From: Bacteroidia bacterium 43-41
Lineage (GTDB): Bacteria > Bacteroidota > Bacteroidia > Bacteroidales > Dysgonomonadaceae
Reading direction: 5' to 3'
NCBI GenBank assembly: GCA_001898165.1
Contig: MKTD01000028.1
Span: forward strand, 1 to 64,000
DNA: 64,000 nt
In this document: positions 1 to 9,154 of the stretch, piece after piece
Layout of the letters: every line of letters begins with the position of its first letter
How positions within the stretch are numbered: position 1 is the first letter of the stretch
Position numbers and translations under genes: made by a program
Notes under the pieces: model-generated
The model's input: only the letters and a program-made list of their open reading frames with translations
The model's database searches: none
What the model was told of the DNA's origin: nothing

Positions 1-31
1 TCAATTTTAGGCATAGCCCCAAAGAACATGA

Positions 32-56
32 CCACCACCAAAGGTGGTGGATTTTT
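32..56 (+). terminator. Intrinsic terminator of an upstream gene
   Basis: Perfect 8-bp stem CCACCACC/GGTGGTGG with a 3-nt AAA loop, followed by ATTTTT. It ends a + strand transcript whose gene lies left of the window and separates it from the alpha-galactosidase gene. Confidence 0.8.
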
Positions 57-77
57 AAATTGAATTAAAAATGAATC

Positions 78-2222
78 ATGACCTACTTCACAAAGATTAT
101 TATTCTATTAGGGTCCGTGTTGTTGACTGTTTCCTCCTATGGACAGATAAATACCGGAAAAAGCGAAAAAGAATGGAACATTACCACCGTTTCCTCTGTG
201 TATCAGTTGAAAGTTTCTTCGGGTGGAGATGTTCAGTTTGTTTATTATGGTAATAAATTACAATCCGACAAGGCGCAGGGGAGTATGGGGACCGAGGTTC
301 CGGTACGCGGAGGATACGTGTCGGCCCTCCCTGTGCTGGAGGTTGTTTTTCCTGACGGAGTGAGGGATTTAGAGCTGGAATACGTTTCGTCCGGAACATT
401 GAATGTCGATGGTTTTGAAACCCTGAAAATTACTCAGAAAGACAAGTTTTATCCTTTAACGGTTCATTCTTATATCCGTGTATTGCCCGGTTATGACCTG
501 ATTGAAAAATGGGTGGAAGTGGTCAATACGGCAAAGAAAGGATCCGTAAAAATTGAGAACTTACAGTCGGGATCTATTTTTCTGCCCGAGAATTCTTACG
601 AGCTAACACACTTTTCGGGAATTTGGGGAAATGAGTTCAGGCCGAACACAACCCCATTGACGCAAGGTACAAAAACTATTCAGGTAAGGGATTTCAAATC
701 TTTCGGCTCATCTACGTTTTTTATCCGTCCCGAAGGGGAAAACGGTGCTCAGCAGGGAGAGGTCTGGTTTGGATCCCTCCAATACAGTGGTAACTGGCGC
801 GTTGATTTTGAAAAGTTTTTTAGAGGAAATGTACAAGTCGTAGGAGGGATAAATTTTTGGGATCAGGAACTCTATTTGAAGCCGGGTGAATCTTTTACTG
901 CTCCGCGAATGGTCTTCGGGTATTCTAATGCCGGAACGGACGACGTAACACTGAAACTGACTTCTTACATCCGCGAACAATTATTGCCGGAAAAGCACAG
1001 GGATGTGATAAGGCCGGTACTATACAACAGTTGGTATGCAACCGCTTTTGATGTGAATGAAGAACATCAGCTGGCTCTGGCGAAAGTGGCAAAAGAGATT
1101 GGGGTTGAGATGTTTGTCATTGATGACGGATGGTTTAAAGGAAGAATAGATGATAAAGCGGGGTTGGGCGACTGGACGGTAGATAAGAACAAGTTTCCCA
1201 ATGGATTAAAGCCTATGATAGACCAGATCAATGCTATGGGGCTTGATTTCGGTATCTGGATCGAACCCGAGATGGTGAACCCCAACAGTGATCTATACAG
1301 GGCGCACCCCGATTGGGTCTTCTACTTCCCGAACCGCCAGCGGCATGAAGTCCGGAACCAATTGATGCTGAACCTTGCACGGGAGGATGTCTATCAGTAC
1401 GTTTATAAAAGTATTTCCGGATTACTGAGGGAGAATAACATCAAATTCATTAAATGGGATATGAATAAATCCCTGACCGATCCGGGCTTTATGTCCGCCC
1501 CATCCGACGAACAACGTGCGGTAAGGATCAAATATGTGGAAAATCTATATCGCCTGGTAGGTACTTTAAGAAAAGAATTTCCCGATGTATGGTTCGAAGA
1601 CTGTTCCAGTGGCGGAGGAAGGATTGATATGGGAATGGCCCGGTTTTTCGATTTCAATTGGGCCAGTGATAATACCGATCCCGTTGAACGGATATTCATC
1701 CAGGATTCATACCTCTCCATATTCCCGGCCAATACCATGATCTCCTGGATTACTCATGAGGACTGGCACGGCCAGAATCACCCGCTGGAGTTCAAACTTG
1801 ACGTAGCCATGGCCGGAGTATTGGGTATAGGATATGATATTTCCAAATGGAATGATGAGGAAAAAGCGATTGCCGGGGAGAAAATAGCCCGATATAAAGA
1901 TATCCGGAAAACGGTGCAGTTTGGAAATCATTACCGGTTGGTATCTCCTTATGAAAACAACAGGAGCATATTGCAGTTTGTTAGCAAAGACCTTTCTGAA
2001 AGTGTTGTATTTGTATATAATTTAGCAGAATATCCTAAAGCAACCAGCCTTGAAGCAAAAAAGACAAAAATAGTCCGCCTGAAAGGCCTTGATCCGGATC
2101 GTTCTTATACCATTGAGGGTATCCAGGGTCTGTTTAAAGGAGATTATCTATTGAATTACGGAATCAATTTTCCTGTAAATGGAGCTTTCAAAAGTCATAT
2201 TTTCAAAATTACCGCACAATAA
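78..2222 (+). CDS. Exported GH36 alpha-galactosidase
   Basis: A 714-residue retaining alpha-galactosidase that releases terminal alpha-galactose from raffinose-type oligosaccharides or galactomannan. A hydrophobic signal peptide spans about residues 1-22 and suggests a periplasmic or surface enzyme. After a beta-sandwich N-terminal domain, the TIM barrel carries the family blocks VIDDGWF, GIWIEPEMVNP and KWDMN, with the nucleophile Asp at residue 461. The acid/base Asp sits in SDNTDP at residue 531, and DCSSGGGRID precedes it. The length is normal for GH36. An ATG seven bases upstream is in another frame and opens only a short ORF, so 78 is the start. The gene stands alone, with no SusC/SusD beside it. 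The galactosidase call is secure; the exact substrate is not. Confidence 0.93.
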   Translation: MTYFTKIIILLGSVLLTVSSYGQINTGKSEKEWNITTVSSVYQLKVSSGGDVQFVYYGNKLQSDKAQGSMGTEVPVRGGYVSALPVLEVVFPDGVRDLELEYVSSGTLNVDGFETLKITQKDKFYPLTVHSYIRVLPGYDLIEKWVEVVNTAKKGSVKIENLQSGSIFLPENSYELTHFSGIWGNEFRPNTTPLTQGTKTIQVRDFKSFGSSTFFIRPEGENGAQQGEVWFGSLQYSGNWRVDFEKFFRGNVQVVGGINFWDQELYLKPGESFTAPRMVFGYSNAGTDDVTLKLTSYIREQLLPEKHRDVIRPVLYNSWYATAFDVNEEHQLALAKVAKEIGVEMFVIDDGWFKGRIDDKAGLGDWTVDKNKFPNGLKPMIDQINAMGLDFGIWIEPEMVNPNSDLYRAHPDWVFYFPNRQRHEVRNQLMLNLAREDVYQYVYKSISGLLRENNIKFIKWDMNKSLTDPGFMSAPSDEQRAVRIKYVENLYRLVGTLRKEFPDVWFEDCSSGGGRIDMGMARFFDFNWASDNTDPVERIFIQDSYLSIFPANTMISWITHEDWHGQNHPLEFKLDVAMAGVLGIGYDISKWNDEEKAIAGEKIARYKDIRKTVQFGNHYRLVSPYENNRSILQFVSKDLSESVVFVYNLAEYPKATSLEAKKTKIVRLKGLDPDRSYTIEGIQGLFKGDYLLNYGINFPVNGAFKSHIFKITAQ

Positions 2223-2249
2223 AGGGTTAGGGGTGTCAATAAGTTTTTC

Positions 2250-2282
2250 ATGAATTTTTTCAAATTCATCATCCTTTTTTTT
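2250..2282 (+). terminator. Weak terminator after the alpha-galactosidase gene
   Basis: An AT-rich hairpin, ATGAATTT/AAATTCAT with a TTTC loop, is followed after four bases by a run of nine T. The stem is weak, so the call rests on the T run and on its position 28 bases after the stop codon. Confidence 0.4.
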
Positions 2283-2289
2283 ATCTTTG
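2282..2289 (+). promoter_or_regulatory. Bacteroidetes -7 box before the HU/SPOR gene
   Basis: TATCTTTG matches TAnnTTTG and ends only four bases before the ATG at 2294. If it is used, transcription would begin at or beside the start codon, giving a leaderless or nearly leaderless mRNA. No clear -33 TTTG is visible. Confidence 0.55.
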
Positions 2290-2293
2290 CGTT

Positions 2294-3238
2294 ATGAACC
2301 AACTGATTTCCCATATAGAATACCTTTTACATACACACAATTGTGTAATTGTTCCTTCACTGGGAGGATTTGTTGTTAATACGACACCTTCTCACAGGAA
2401 TGGGCTTTCGGCCTTCAACCCGCCGGTGTGCGAGTTGGTATTTAATCGTGAGCTTTCGCACAATGATGGATTATTGGCGGAGTCTTATATGCGTACCGAC
2501 GAAATTTCTTTTGAAAGTGCTGTACAAAAAATCAGTGATTCAGTCCGGCAAATTAAAAATCTGTTACGTTCCGAACGATCTGTTGATCTCGGCGATTTAG
2601 GAAGTTTCAGGATGATCGATGAGCAACGATTCACCTATCAGTCAAAACCCTTTATGCGGCCCGAACACTTCGGGCTATCCGTTGCGTCGTTGAAACCGAT
2701 AATACAGATACAGCCGCCTGCGCAGTTGGCAGAAATATCGGGAAGCAGCAAAAAACCCGTAATAAGAAAAGTGGGCGTTGGCGCTGCCGTGGCAGCAGTT
2801 ATTGCGGCAATAATGCTTCTCTTCCCCATTCAGGACAGCACACTTCGTCATCAGACGGCTCAATTTTTTTCCGAAAGTGAATGGTTTGGTCCTAAAGCCG
2901 AAAAAGCAACAGAAAGCGCTTCAATCGTTTCAACTTCGTCCGTTACGGCAGGAGTCGAAAATACCTCCATCATCCCCCAAACCGAAGAAGTTGCGCCATC
3001 ATCAGATATTCCCAGATTTTATATCGTGACGGGCGTCTATCAAGTTCGCAAAGTGGCGGATGATATGATTGCCCTGTTGCATTCTGAAGGTTTTTCAACT
3101 GCTTCCGCCATTGATCGGCCCGACCGCATCGACGTTTTTACTTCGTCTTTCTCTACACGCGAGGAAGCCGAACAAAACCTGAGACAACTCAAACGGGATT
3201 TTCCCGGCCATAAGGATGCGTGGATACTGAAAAAATGA
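2294..3238 (+). CDS. HU-CCDC81-like / SPOR-domain membrane protein
   Basis: A 314-residue three-part protein. Residues 1-130 resemble the paired HU-like domains of the bacterial CCDC81 family (HIEYLLHTHNCVIVPSLGGF near the N-terminus, VDLGDLGSFR about residue 100). A single membrane segment follows at about 158-177. A C-terminal SPOR domain runs from about 240 to 314, a fold that binds denuded peptidoglycan glycan at division sites. The topology suggests an N-terminal cytoplasmic domain linked to the periplasmic wall. The next gene overlaps it by ATGA, so the two are translationally coupled. The domain calls are good; a role in division or wall organisation is inference. Confidence 0.8.
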   Translation: MNQLISHIEYLLHTHNCVIVPSLGGFVVNTTPSHRNGLSAFNPPVCELVFNRELSHNDGLLAESYMRTDEISFESAVQKISDSVRQIKNLLRSERSVDLGDLGSFRMIDEQRFTYQSKPFMRPEHFGLSVASLKPIIQIQPPAQLAEISGSSKKPVIRKVGVGAAVAAVIAAIMLLFPIQDSTLRHQTAQFFSESEWFGPKAEKATESASIVSTSSVTAGVENTSIIPQTEEVAPSSDIPRFYIVTGVYQVRKVADDMIALLHSEGFSTASAIDRPDRIDVFTSSFSTREEAEQNLRQLKRDFPGHKDAWILKK

Positions 3239-4125
3239 AGATCAGGGAAAAAATTTTTTCGTTTTTATTGTTGTCTTTGCTGGTTTATCCGGTAAACGCA
3301 CAAGAGAATCCAACCAGAAAAGATAGTCTAAGGGTTGCTTCAGATAAACCATTACCCCTGCAATCCGATTCCGTCCTGTCCAACGGTTTTACAATCACCA
3401 TACCAACCCTACACCCGATCATCGGAAAAGATGGGTTACAATACAACCGGTTCAATGATTTTTCAGTTAATCCTTACCTTATGCCCCGCACATATCCCTC
3501 AAACGTCCAGTTCTACGGAACCGGGTCGGATAATATAAATTCCAAATCACGAACCGCGGCAGCAATCTACTCCCCGGTTCCACGAATGAGCCTCTATTCT
3601 GCGGCTACGCTAGGACTTGTTGAAACGCCTTTTTTCGGAAAAGCGAATTACTATATTCTGAGTGCCGGGGCCAATTATTTGCTTACGCCAAACTTAAACG
3701 CGGGATTATCCTGGATGTACAATTCAAACTTTAACGTTATTCCCTTTTGGAGTGTTTCTGCAGATTTACAGTACGTAGCAGGCAGAAACCTGATGCTCGA
3801 AGGCAGTGCCGGCTTTATGAAAACCGGTGCCAATATGTTTAACCTGGATCAATCGGCGGTTTTGATCGATTTACATGCCAGATATCGATTATCTGATGAC
3901 TGGTTCCTGAACGCCTATGGCGGATTTCCGATGATGCAAAACAACTCTCAACCGGCCAAACCTATGATGCCTGAGCTGAACAATACGTATTACGGCGGAA
4001 CTGTTGAATACTGGTTTCAACCCACTGTAGGCGCGGAAGCAGGTGTAATTTGGGGACGCGATGTGTTTACCGGCAAGATGCGCCCGCAACCGAAACTGGA
4101 ACTTAAATTCAGGCCGGGAAGATGA
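3235..4125 (+). CDS. Predicted outer-membrane beta-barrel protein
   Basis: A 296-residue protein starting at the ATG that overlaps the stop of the HU/SPOR gene (ATGA). A start 15 bases upstream is possible but would weaken the signal peptide. A clear signal peptide ends at about VNA-QE, residues 19-22. The mature protein is rich in alternating polar/aromatic strands (SLYSAATLGLV, NLNAGLSWMYN, EYWFQPTVGAEAGVIWG) and ends in a strand-like KLELKFRP, which suits a small barrel. I do not recognise the family. Coupling to a SPOR protein suggests an envelope role. Confidence 0.6.
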   Translation: MKIREKIFSFLLLSLLVYPVNAQENPTRKDSLRVASDKPLPLQSDSVLSNGFTITIPTLHPIIGKDGLQYNRFNDFSVNPYLMPRTYPSNVQFYGTGSDNINSKSRTAAAIYSPVPRMSLYSAATLGLVETPFFGKANYYILSAGANYLLTPNLNAGLSWMYNSNFNVIPFWSVSADLQYVAGRNLMLEGSAGFMKTGANMFNLDQSAVLIDLHARYRLSDDWFLNAYGGFPMMQNNSQPAKPMMPELNNTYYGGTVEYWFQPTVGAEAGVIWGRDVFTGKMRPQPKLELKFRPGR

Positions 4126-4143
4126 AAAGATTAATTAAGCAAT

Positions 4144-4546
4144 TTACCGAATCAGCAGCTCCTCAATAGCACGGATAAACTGTTGAGCCTGCGGAATAAT
4201 CACATTTACAGTTTCCTTGTCAAAAACAACAAAATCGTCGTAATCCCCGGCTATTCGGTTGTTAAACAGTTGCGCATAAAAACGGGCATAGTCGGGAGCC
4301 AATTTACCAGTGGTTATAAAATGCAAGCCCAACAGTTGTTTCACTCCGGCATGGGTGTGTGCCTCAAATTTGTTTTTGATGAGCAAAGCGCCTGCAGCGT
4401 AATAACAAGCGTAATACAAGCGGTTTATAGCCGTATTGTAATATTCTCGTGAAGCAGTCAACGGCCTCGGCGAAAGTTTCTTTGGCGCGTTTAAATCGAT
4501 AATCCGACAAAGCCCGGCGACTTTCATCATCCAACTGCTATTTCAT
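4144..4546 (-). pseudogene. HEPN-domain toxin, frameshifted and with an early stop
   Basis: The intact frame at 4144-4530 holds the HEPN core (YYNTAINRLYYACYYAAGAL) but begins with unrelated residues. The frame offset by one base upstream encodes the missing HEPN start (ESRRALSDYRFKRAKETFAEA), so one extra base, or two missing, lies near 4455-4475. That frame opens with an ATG overlapping the MNT stop (ATGA, 4546-4543), but its third codon is TAG. Two lesions therefore separate this gene from an intact HEPN protein. HEPN proteins are RNase or nucleotide-modified toxins paired with MNT antitoxins. A TTG start after the TAG is possible but would still leave the frameshift. Sequencing error cannot be excluded. 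Confidence 0.75.
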
Positions 4547-4857
4547 AATTCTATTCCTTCGTTTACAACGTTAATATAGAAAGGAGTTTTAAACGGACGG
4601 TTCTCCCATTTTTTTCTACTGACCACCAAAGGGCTTACGGTTATGCCACTGGCAAACTCCACATCGAAGAGGGGAAACACGATGCTCTGTTCTTTTTCGG
4701 GAGTAAGTTGTTCATCATCAACAATAATCAGCAAGTCAATATCACTATCCTCACGGGCATCGCCCCGCGCATACGACCCGTAGAGGATAACTTTTGCCCC
4801 AGGTGCCGTTTGACGAATACTGTCACGTAGTTGACTAATGATTTCGGCATGTTGCAT
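4543..4857 (-). CDS. MNT-type minimal nucleotidyltransferase (antitoxin)
   Basis: A 104-residue protein with the nucleotidyltransferase signature GSYARGDAREDSDID at residues 27-41; Asp39 and Asp41 would bind the catalytic metal. MNT proteins are antitoxins that AMPylate or neutralise an adjacent HEPN toxin. It is the first gene of a two-gene operon whose second gene, overlapping by 4 bp, is a damaged HEPN gene, so it may now be an orphan antitoxin. A -7 box at 4891-4898 would give a leader of about 30 nt. Confidence 0.88.
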   Translation of the reverse strand: MQHAEIISQLRDSIRQTAPGAKVILYGSYARGDAREDSDIDLLIIVDDEQLTPEKEQSIVFPLFDVEFASGITVSPLVVSRKKWENRPFKTPFYINVVNEGIEL

Positions 4858-4890
4858 AATTTCACTTATTTCATTATCCAGTTGTTTCTA

Positions 4891-4898
4891 CAAAGTTA
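4891..4898 (-). promoter_or_regulatory. -7 promoter box for the MNT/HEPN operon
   Basis: On the minus strand TAACTTTG matches TAnnTTTG, 34 bases upstream of the MNT ATG. No convincing -33 element is seen. Confidence 0.5.
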
Positions 4899-4953
4899 CA
4901 ATAATTTATAAAGCGTACGAAATGAATTAATAATTATCTACGCCACCCTCCAT

Positions 4954-6150
4954 TCAAATACCGGGTGACGAAAGTAGCGTCCTGAACAGAAGCCAGGCAA
5001 CAACAAGCGTCAGGAGTATGTTAAATCCCTGCGCAACAAGAAACGACCAGATATATTTTGAATTTTCTTTCTTAAAAATATCTTTAAAACTCGTTTCCAG
5101 GCCAATACAAACAAAAGCCAGCGAGAAAAGTAACCCGCGCGATTCCTGGGCAATCTTTGAAAGGTTTTTCCCGGCTGCAGGTTCAAAAGCAAAACTGAAT
5201 ACCAACGAAGCTATAAGAAATCCGAGGACAAATTTAGGGAACCGCTCCCATAAAACACTCCCCGAGGGGCGAATATTGGAATTTGTACCTTTGTAAGACC
5301 AGTAAATGGAAATAGCAAAAGCAGCAACACCCAGCAGCACATTCTGCGCCGATTTAATGATAACGCTGTATTGTTCAGCCGTTTCCCCGATAAACTTTCC
5401 CGAAGCGACCACGGCGGCCGTCGTATCGATAGTTCCTCCCAGCCAGGCACCGGCAACCTGCTCACTTAATCCCATCCATTTGGCTATGAAAGGCAGAATG
5501 TACATCATCGGGATAGCCACAATGAGAACAAGCGAAACAATGAAAGAGAGCTTTTTCGGATCGCCCTTGATAGCTCCGCAGGTAGCTATGGCAGCCGAAA
5601 CACCGCAGATGGAAACAGCGCTCGACAACATCATGGACATTTCGGGATCGACACCCATTCTCCTCGAAACCCAGAAACTAAAGTACCACACACTGAAAAC
5701 TACAATTATAGCCTGAACCAATCCCAGGCTGCCGGCTTTCATAATTTCTCCGAAAAGTATGCTGCTGCCCAGGATAACTAAGCCCGCTTTTATATAATAC
5801 TCGCTCCGTACGGCGGGTTCCATCCACTTTGGTAATCCAATCGTATTTCTCACGATCAATCCGATCAGCACAGAAAAAAAGACCGATTCCAAACCCATCT
5901 TTTTCACAAAAGCCACATTAGTTATCAAATCAGCTAACAATACAAGCGCATATATAATAACAAAGGAGAGGATAAATTGCCCTTTATCTTTTTTCCCTAA
6001 AAAAAGATACCCCAAGTAAGATAACGCCGCAATTACCACAAACAAAACTATCGGATTTTTCATATAACCCGGCATCAATACTACAAGCGACAAAATTACT
6101 CCACCGATGAGCGTAGCTGTCCAGTCTTCGTTCTTTAATGACTTTAACAT
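4954..6150 (-). CDS. YeiH/PSE-family membrane protein (putative sulfate exporter)
   Basis: A 398-residue integral membrane protein of the UPF0324/YeiH family, with about ten hydrophobic segments and family blocks such as VLIGLIVRNTIGLP, AVSICGVSAAIATCGAIKG and GGTIDTTAAVVASG. It is annotated in many genomes as a putative sulfate exporter, but the substrate is not established. The open frame extends to 6219. However, a well-formed promoter (6180-6208) lies inside that extension, so the start is the ATG at 6150 (MLKSLKNEDW), about 25 nt after the expected transcription start. It is divergent from the outer-membrane gene at 6355. Confidence 0.85.
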   Translation of the reverse strand: MLKSLKNEDWTATLIGGVILSLVVLMPGYMKNPIVLFVVIAALSYLGYLFLGKKDKGQFILSFVIIYALVLLADLITNVAFVKKMGLESVFFSVLIGLIVRNTIGLPKWMEPAVRSEYYIKAGLVILGSSILFGEIMKAGSLGLVQAIIVVFSVWYFSFWVSRRMGVDPEMSMMLSSAVSICGVSAAIATCGAIKGDPKKLSFIVSLVLIVAIPMMYILPFIAKWMGLSEQVAGAWLGGTIDTTAAVVASGKFIGETAEQYSVIIKSAQNVLLGVAAFAISIYWSYKGTNSNIRPSGSVLWERFPKFVLGFLIASLVFSFAFEPAAGKNLSKIAQESRGLLFSLAFVCIGLETSFKDIFKKENSKYIWSFLVAQGFNILLTLVVAWLLFRTLLSSPGI

Positions 6151-6179
6151 TTTGAATGATTTTTTTTGATTTTCCTCGC

Positions 6180-6208
6180 CAAAGATATAAATAAATTTTA
6201 TTTGCCAA
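6180..6208 (-). promoter_or_regulatory. Promoter of the YeiH-family gene
   Basis: On the minus strand TTG, 18 bp, then TATCTTTG, close to the Bacteroidetes consensus. It fixes the gene start at 6150 rather than 6219. Confidence 0.7.
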
Positions 6209-6269
6209 CCCTTTCTCATCCGTTATTTACGTCATTTCGTCGATACAATCCACACGTTTGTCTATTTCA

Positions 6270-6301
6270 TTTGCTATCCAGGTAACATCCGGTTAATTTT
6301 G
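6270..6301 (+). promoter_or_regulatory. Promoter of the outer-membrane barrel gene
   Basis: TTTG at 6270-6273, a 20-bp spacer and TAATTTTG at 6294-6301 match the Bacteroidetes primary-sigma consensus. Transcription would start near 6307, about 48 nt before the ATG. Confidence 0.7.
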
Positions 6302-6354
6302 TTGTGATTTTAGACGTTCACTTATCAAATCAGCCGGACAAATAATAATCGTAT

Positions 6355-9132
6355 ATGAAAAGATTTGTTTTATTTATCGGATTTCTGCTCATCGGAGTTT
6401 CAATTTTTGCTCAAAACAACGGTAGGATTGCGGGAAAAATTGTGGATCAAGAGACAAAAGAACCCGTTCCCCAAGCCAACGTTCGTATTTTACAGCAGAA
6501 AGACAGTGTCTATTTCAACGGAGTGGCCAGCGACCTGGAAGGGAATTTTGCCATTTCAGTCCCTTTCGGAAACTACATTGTACATATTACTTATGTGGGG
6601 CATAACGATTTTTTTCGCAATGTAACTATTAACAATGCAAACAGGACCGTTAATTTAGGATCCGTCGGGCTCGGGACAGACAATATCCTGCTCGATGCTG
6701 CAGTGGTAACCGCCAAAGCTCCGGAAATTGTTATCAGGGGAGATACTGTTGAATATAATGCCGACTCATACAAAGTGACTGAAAGCGCCGTTCTGGAAGA
6801 TCTTTTGAAGAAAATGCCGGGTGTTGAAGTAGATTCGGAAGGAAAGATAACTGTCAACGGGCGTGAAATAAAAAAGATCATGGTAGATGGCGAAGAGTTT
6901 TTCAGCAGCGACCCGAAAGTGGCTTCGAAAAACCTGCCCGCCAAAATGGTTGACAAGTTGCAAGTGCTTGACAGGAGAACCGATATGGCGCAAATGACCG
7001 GCTTTGATGACGGCGACGAAGAAACGGTCATCAATCTGATGGTAAGGCCCGGGATGAAAGAAGGCCTGTTTGGAAACGCTTTTGTAGGGTATGGAACAAA
7101 AGGCCGGTACGAAGGGAATACGATGGTCAATTACATGAAAGACAAGAATCAATACACAGCTTTGGGCGGTTTCAACAATACCAACAACGCCGGATTTTCC
7201 GATTTGGCGTCTTCGATGTTTGGAAGTGGTGGCGGCGGTGGCAGAAGAATGTTCTTTGGCGGACAAAATGGTATCACCACGTCCGGGAACGCAGGTTTTA
7301 ATTTCAGCCAGCAATTTAGCAGCAAACTGAAACTCGGGGGAAATCTCCGGTACGGGCTTACCGACAATAACACACTTTCTAAAACACATACGCAAAATAT
7401 CCTTAGCAGCGGCAACACGATAGAGAATGAAGAGAATTCGAACAATAATTACAGCCAGAATTTCAATATGGATATGCGTTTGGAATGGACACCCGACACG
7501 TTGACAAAAATTATTTTCAATCCCGAAGGATCGGTTTACAACAATCGCAGAACCGAACTCAGTGACTTTTCAACCACAACCGAAACCATTGGAGACTCTA
7601 TAAATTACGGAGATTCAAAATATAATTCCGATGGAAACGGTAAGAATCTTTCTGCACGGCTGGATGTGAGCCGCACACTGGGTAAAAAAGGCCGTATATT
7701 GAGCGTTCAGTTGCGCGGTGGAATGTCTGATTCCGAAAACAGGGGAACAAATCTTTCCAATACTTTTTACAACGGAACAAAACCGGACGATATTATCGAT
7801 CAGCGATTTATCAATACTAACGACTCCAAAAACTGGCGCGGTTACATATCTTATGTTGAGCCGTTGGGCAACAATAACGCTATTCAGTTTGCATATCAGT
7901 ACCGACAAAATATTTCCGAATCCGATAAAGATACTCGCGTTAAAGACGCATCAGGTAATTACACGGTTTTAGACGAACAGTACAGCAAGCGTCTGGAAAA
8001 TAATTTTACCAATCAGGCAATTGAACTTAATTTTCAGGCGGTTCGCAAGAAATACGATTATACAATCGGGTTCTCTGTGCAACCTTCGAGTTCACAAAGC
8101 AAAACTTTTATCGGAGAAAATAAAATCAGCGATTTCACCCGCGACGTGATCAATTACGCACCCATGGCACAATTCAACTACAGATGGACACGCCAACACA
8201 ACTTAAGGCTCCGCTATTTTGGCAATACCAACCAACCCTCGGTTTCACAATTGTCGCCGGTAGTGGATGTTTCGAATCCGTTGAATATAACTTACGGAAA
8301 TCCCGATTTAAAACCATCTTTTGAACACAGGCTAAACCTTCGCTATCAGAACTTCAATCCCGAAAAGAACCGCTCCATGGGCCTCTTTGGCGATATTCGC
8401 TATCTGAACAACGACATTGTCTCGTCCACCATGACCGATCGTGAAACGGGACGCAGGGAAACCACATTCGAAAACGTGGCGGGGAACTGGAATGCTAATG
8501 GCCGTATGATGCTGAACGTTCCTTTAAAGAACATTAAATTCTCTATTTTCTCCATGTCATTCGCCAGCTATAATCATACAAACGGGTTCTCAAACCTGGA
8601 GAAAAATTTAAGCCGCAGGCTGAATTTGGGTGAGACATTAGGATTGAACTACCGGTCGGATATTTTCGACTTCGGAATCCGCGGCAACGTCAGTTACAAC
8701 AAGGTAAAAAACAGTTTGAAAGGACAACGCGACCAGGAGTTCCTGAATTACGGCGGAAATGCCAATACCACCCTTTATCTTCCCTGGGACATGTCCATTG
8801 AGAGTGACATCAATTACAGCACCAATTCCGGCTATTCCGATGGTTTTACGCAAGACGAGTGGCTGTGGAATGCTTCTATCCAGAAACAATTATTTAAACA
8901 AAAAAACGGTACTATCCGTTTAAAGATATACGATATTCTGCAACAACGCAGTAACATCAGCAGATCAGTGACATCCAACTATATTCGTGACACAACAACC
9001 AACACGCTCACAACTTATTTTATGGTACATTTTGTTTATCGCTTCAATATTTTCAAAAACGGTGCAACACGAGAAGACATGACGCCTCAGTATGGTCCCG
9101 GAAGAAGATTTGGCCATGGACACGGCGGTTAA
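6355..9132 (+). CDS. TonB-receptor-like outer-membrane beta-barrel protein
   Basis: A 925-residue exported protein. Signal peptide about 1-19 (SIFAQ), a carboxypeptidase-regulatory-like beta domain at about 22-105 (GRIAGKIVDQETKEPVPQAN), a plug-like region at about 115-220 with PGVEVDSEGKITVNG and IMVDGEEFF, then a long barrel of the outer-membrane-beta-barrel-3 type. The C-terminus ends in a Gly/His-rich tail (GRRFGHGHGG), unlike the usual aromatic-ended final strand. Proteins of this type are often annotated as TonB-dependent receptors; the ligand is unknown. A LytS-type kinase begins 22 bp downstream, so the three genes may form a unit in which the barrel is target or sensor. Confidence 0.82.
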   Translation: MKRFVLFIGFLLIGVSIFAQNNGRIAGKIVDQETKEPVPQANVRILQQKDSVYFNGVASDLEGNFAISVPFGNYIVHITYVGHNDFFRNVTINNANRTVNLGSVGLGTDNILLDAAVVTAKAPEIVIRGDTVEYNADSYKVTESAVLEDLLKKMPGVEVDSEGKITVNGREIKKIMVDGEEFFSSDPKVASKNLPAKMVDKLQVLDRRTDMAQMTGFDDGDEETVINLMVRPGMKEGLFGNAFVGYGTKGRYEGNTMVNYMKDKNQYTALGGFNNTNNAGFSDLASSMFGSGGGGGRRMFFGGQNGITTSGNAGFNFSQQFSSKLKLGGNLRYGLTDNNTLSKTHTQNILSSGNTIENEENSNNNYSQNFNMDMRLEWTPDTLTKIIFNPEGSVYNNRRTELSDFSTTTETIGDSINYGDSKYNSDGNGKNLSARLDVSRTLGKKGRILSVQLRGGMSDSENRGTNLSNTFYNGTKPDDIIDQRFINTNDSKNWRGYISYVEPLGNNNAIQFAYQYRQNISESDKDTRVKDASGNYTVLDEQYSKRLENNFTNQAIELNFQAVRKKYDYTIGFSVQPSSSQSKTFIGENKISDFTRDVINYAPMAQFNYRWTRQHNLRLRYFGNTNQPSVSQLSPVVDVSNPLNITYGNPDLKPSFEHRLNLRYQNFNPEKNRSMGLFGDIRYLNNDIVSSTMTDRETGRRETTFENVAGNWNANGRMMLNVPLKNIKFSIFSMSFASYNHTNGFSNLEKNLSRRLNLGETLGLNYRSDIFDFGIRGNVSYNKVKNSLKGQRDQEFLNYGGNANTTLYLPWDMSIESDINYSTNSGYSDGFTQDEWLWNASIQKQLFKQKNGTIRLKIYDILQQRSNISRSVTSNYIRDTTTNTLTTYFMVHFVYRFNIFKNGATREDMTPQYGPGRRFGHGHGG

Positions 9133-9154
9133 TGTCCAAAAAACTTAACAGGAA

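Noticed and set aside
6151-6219. Upstream extension of the YeiH-family gene
   Set aside because: A good promoter lies inside the extension, so the ATG at 6150 is the start.
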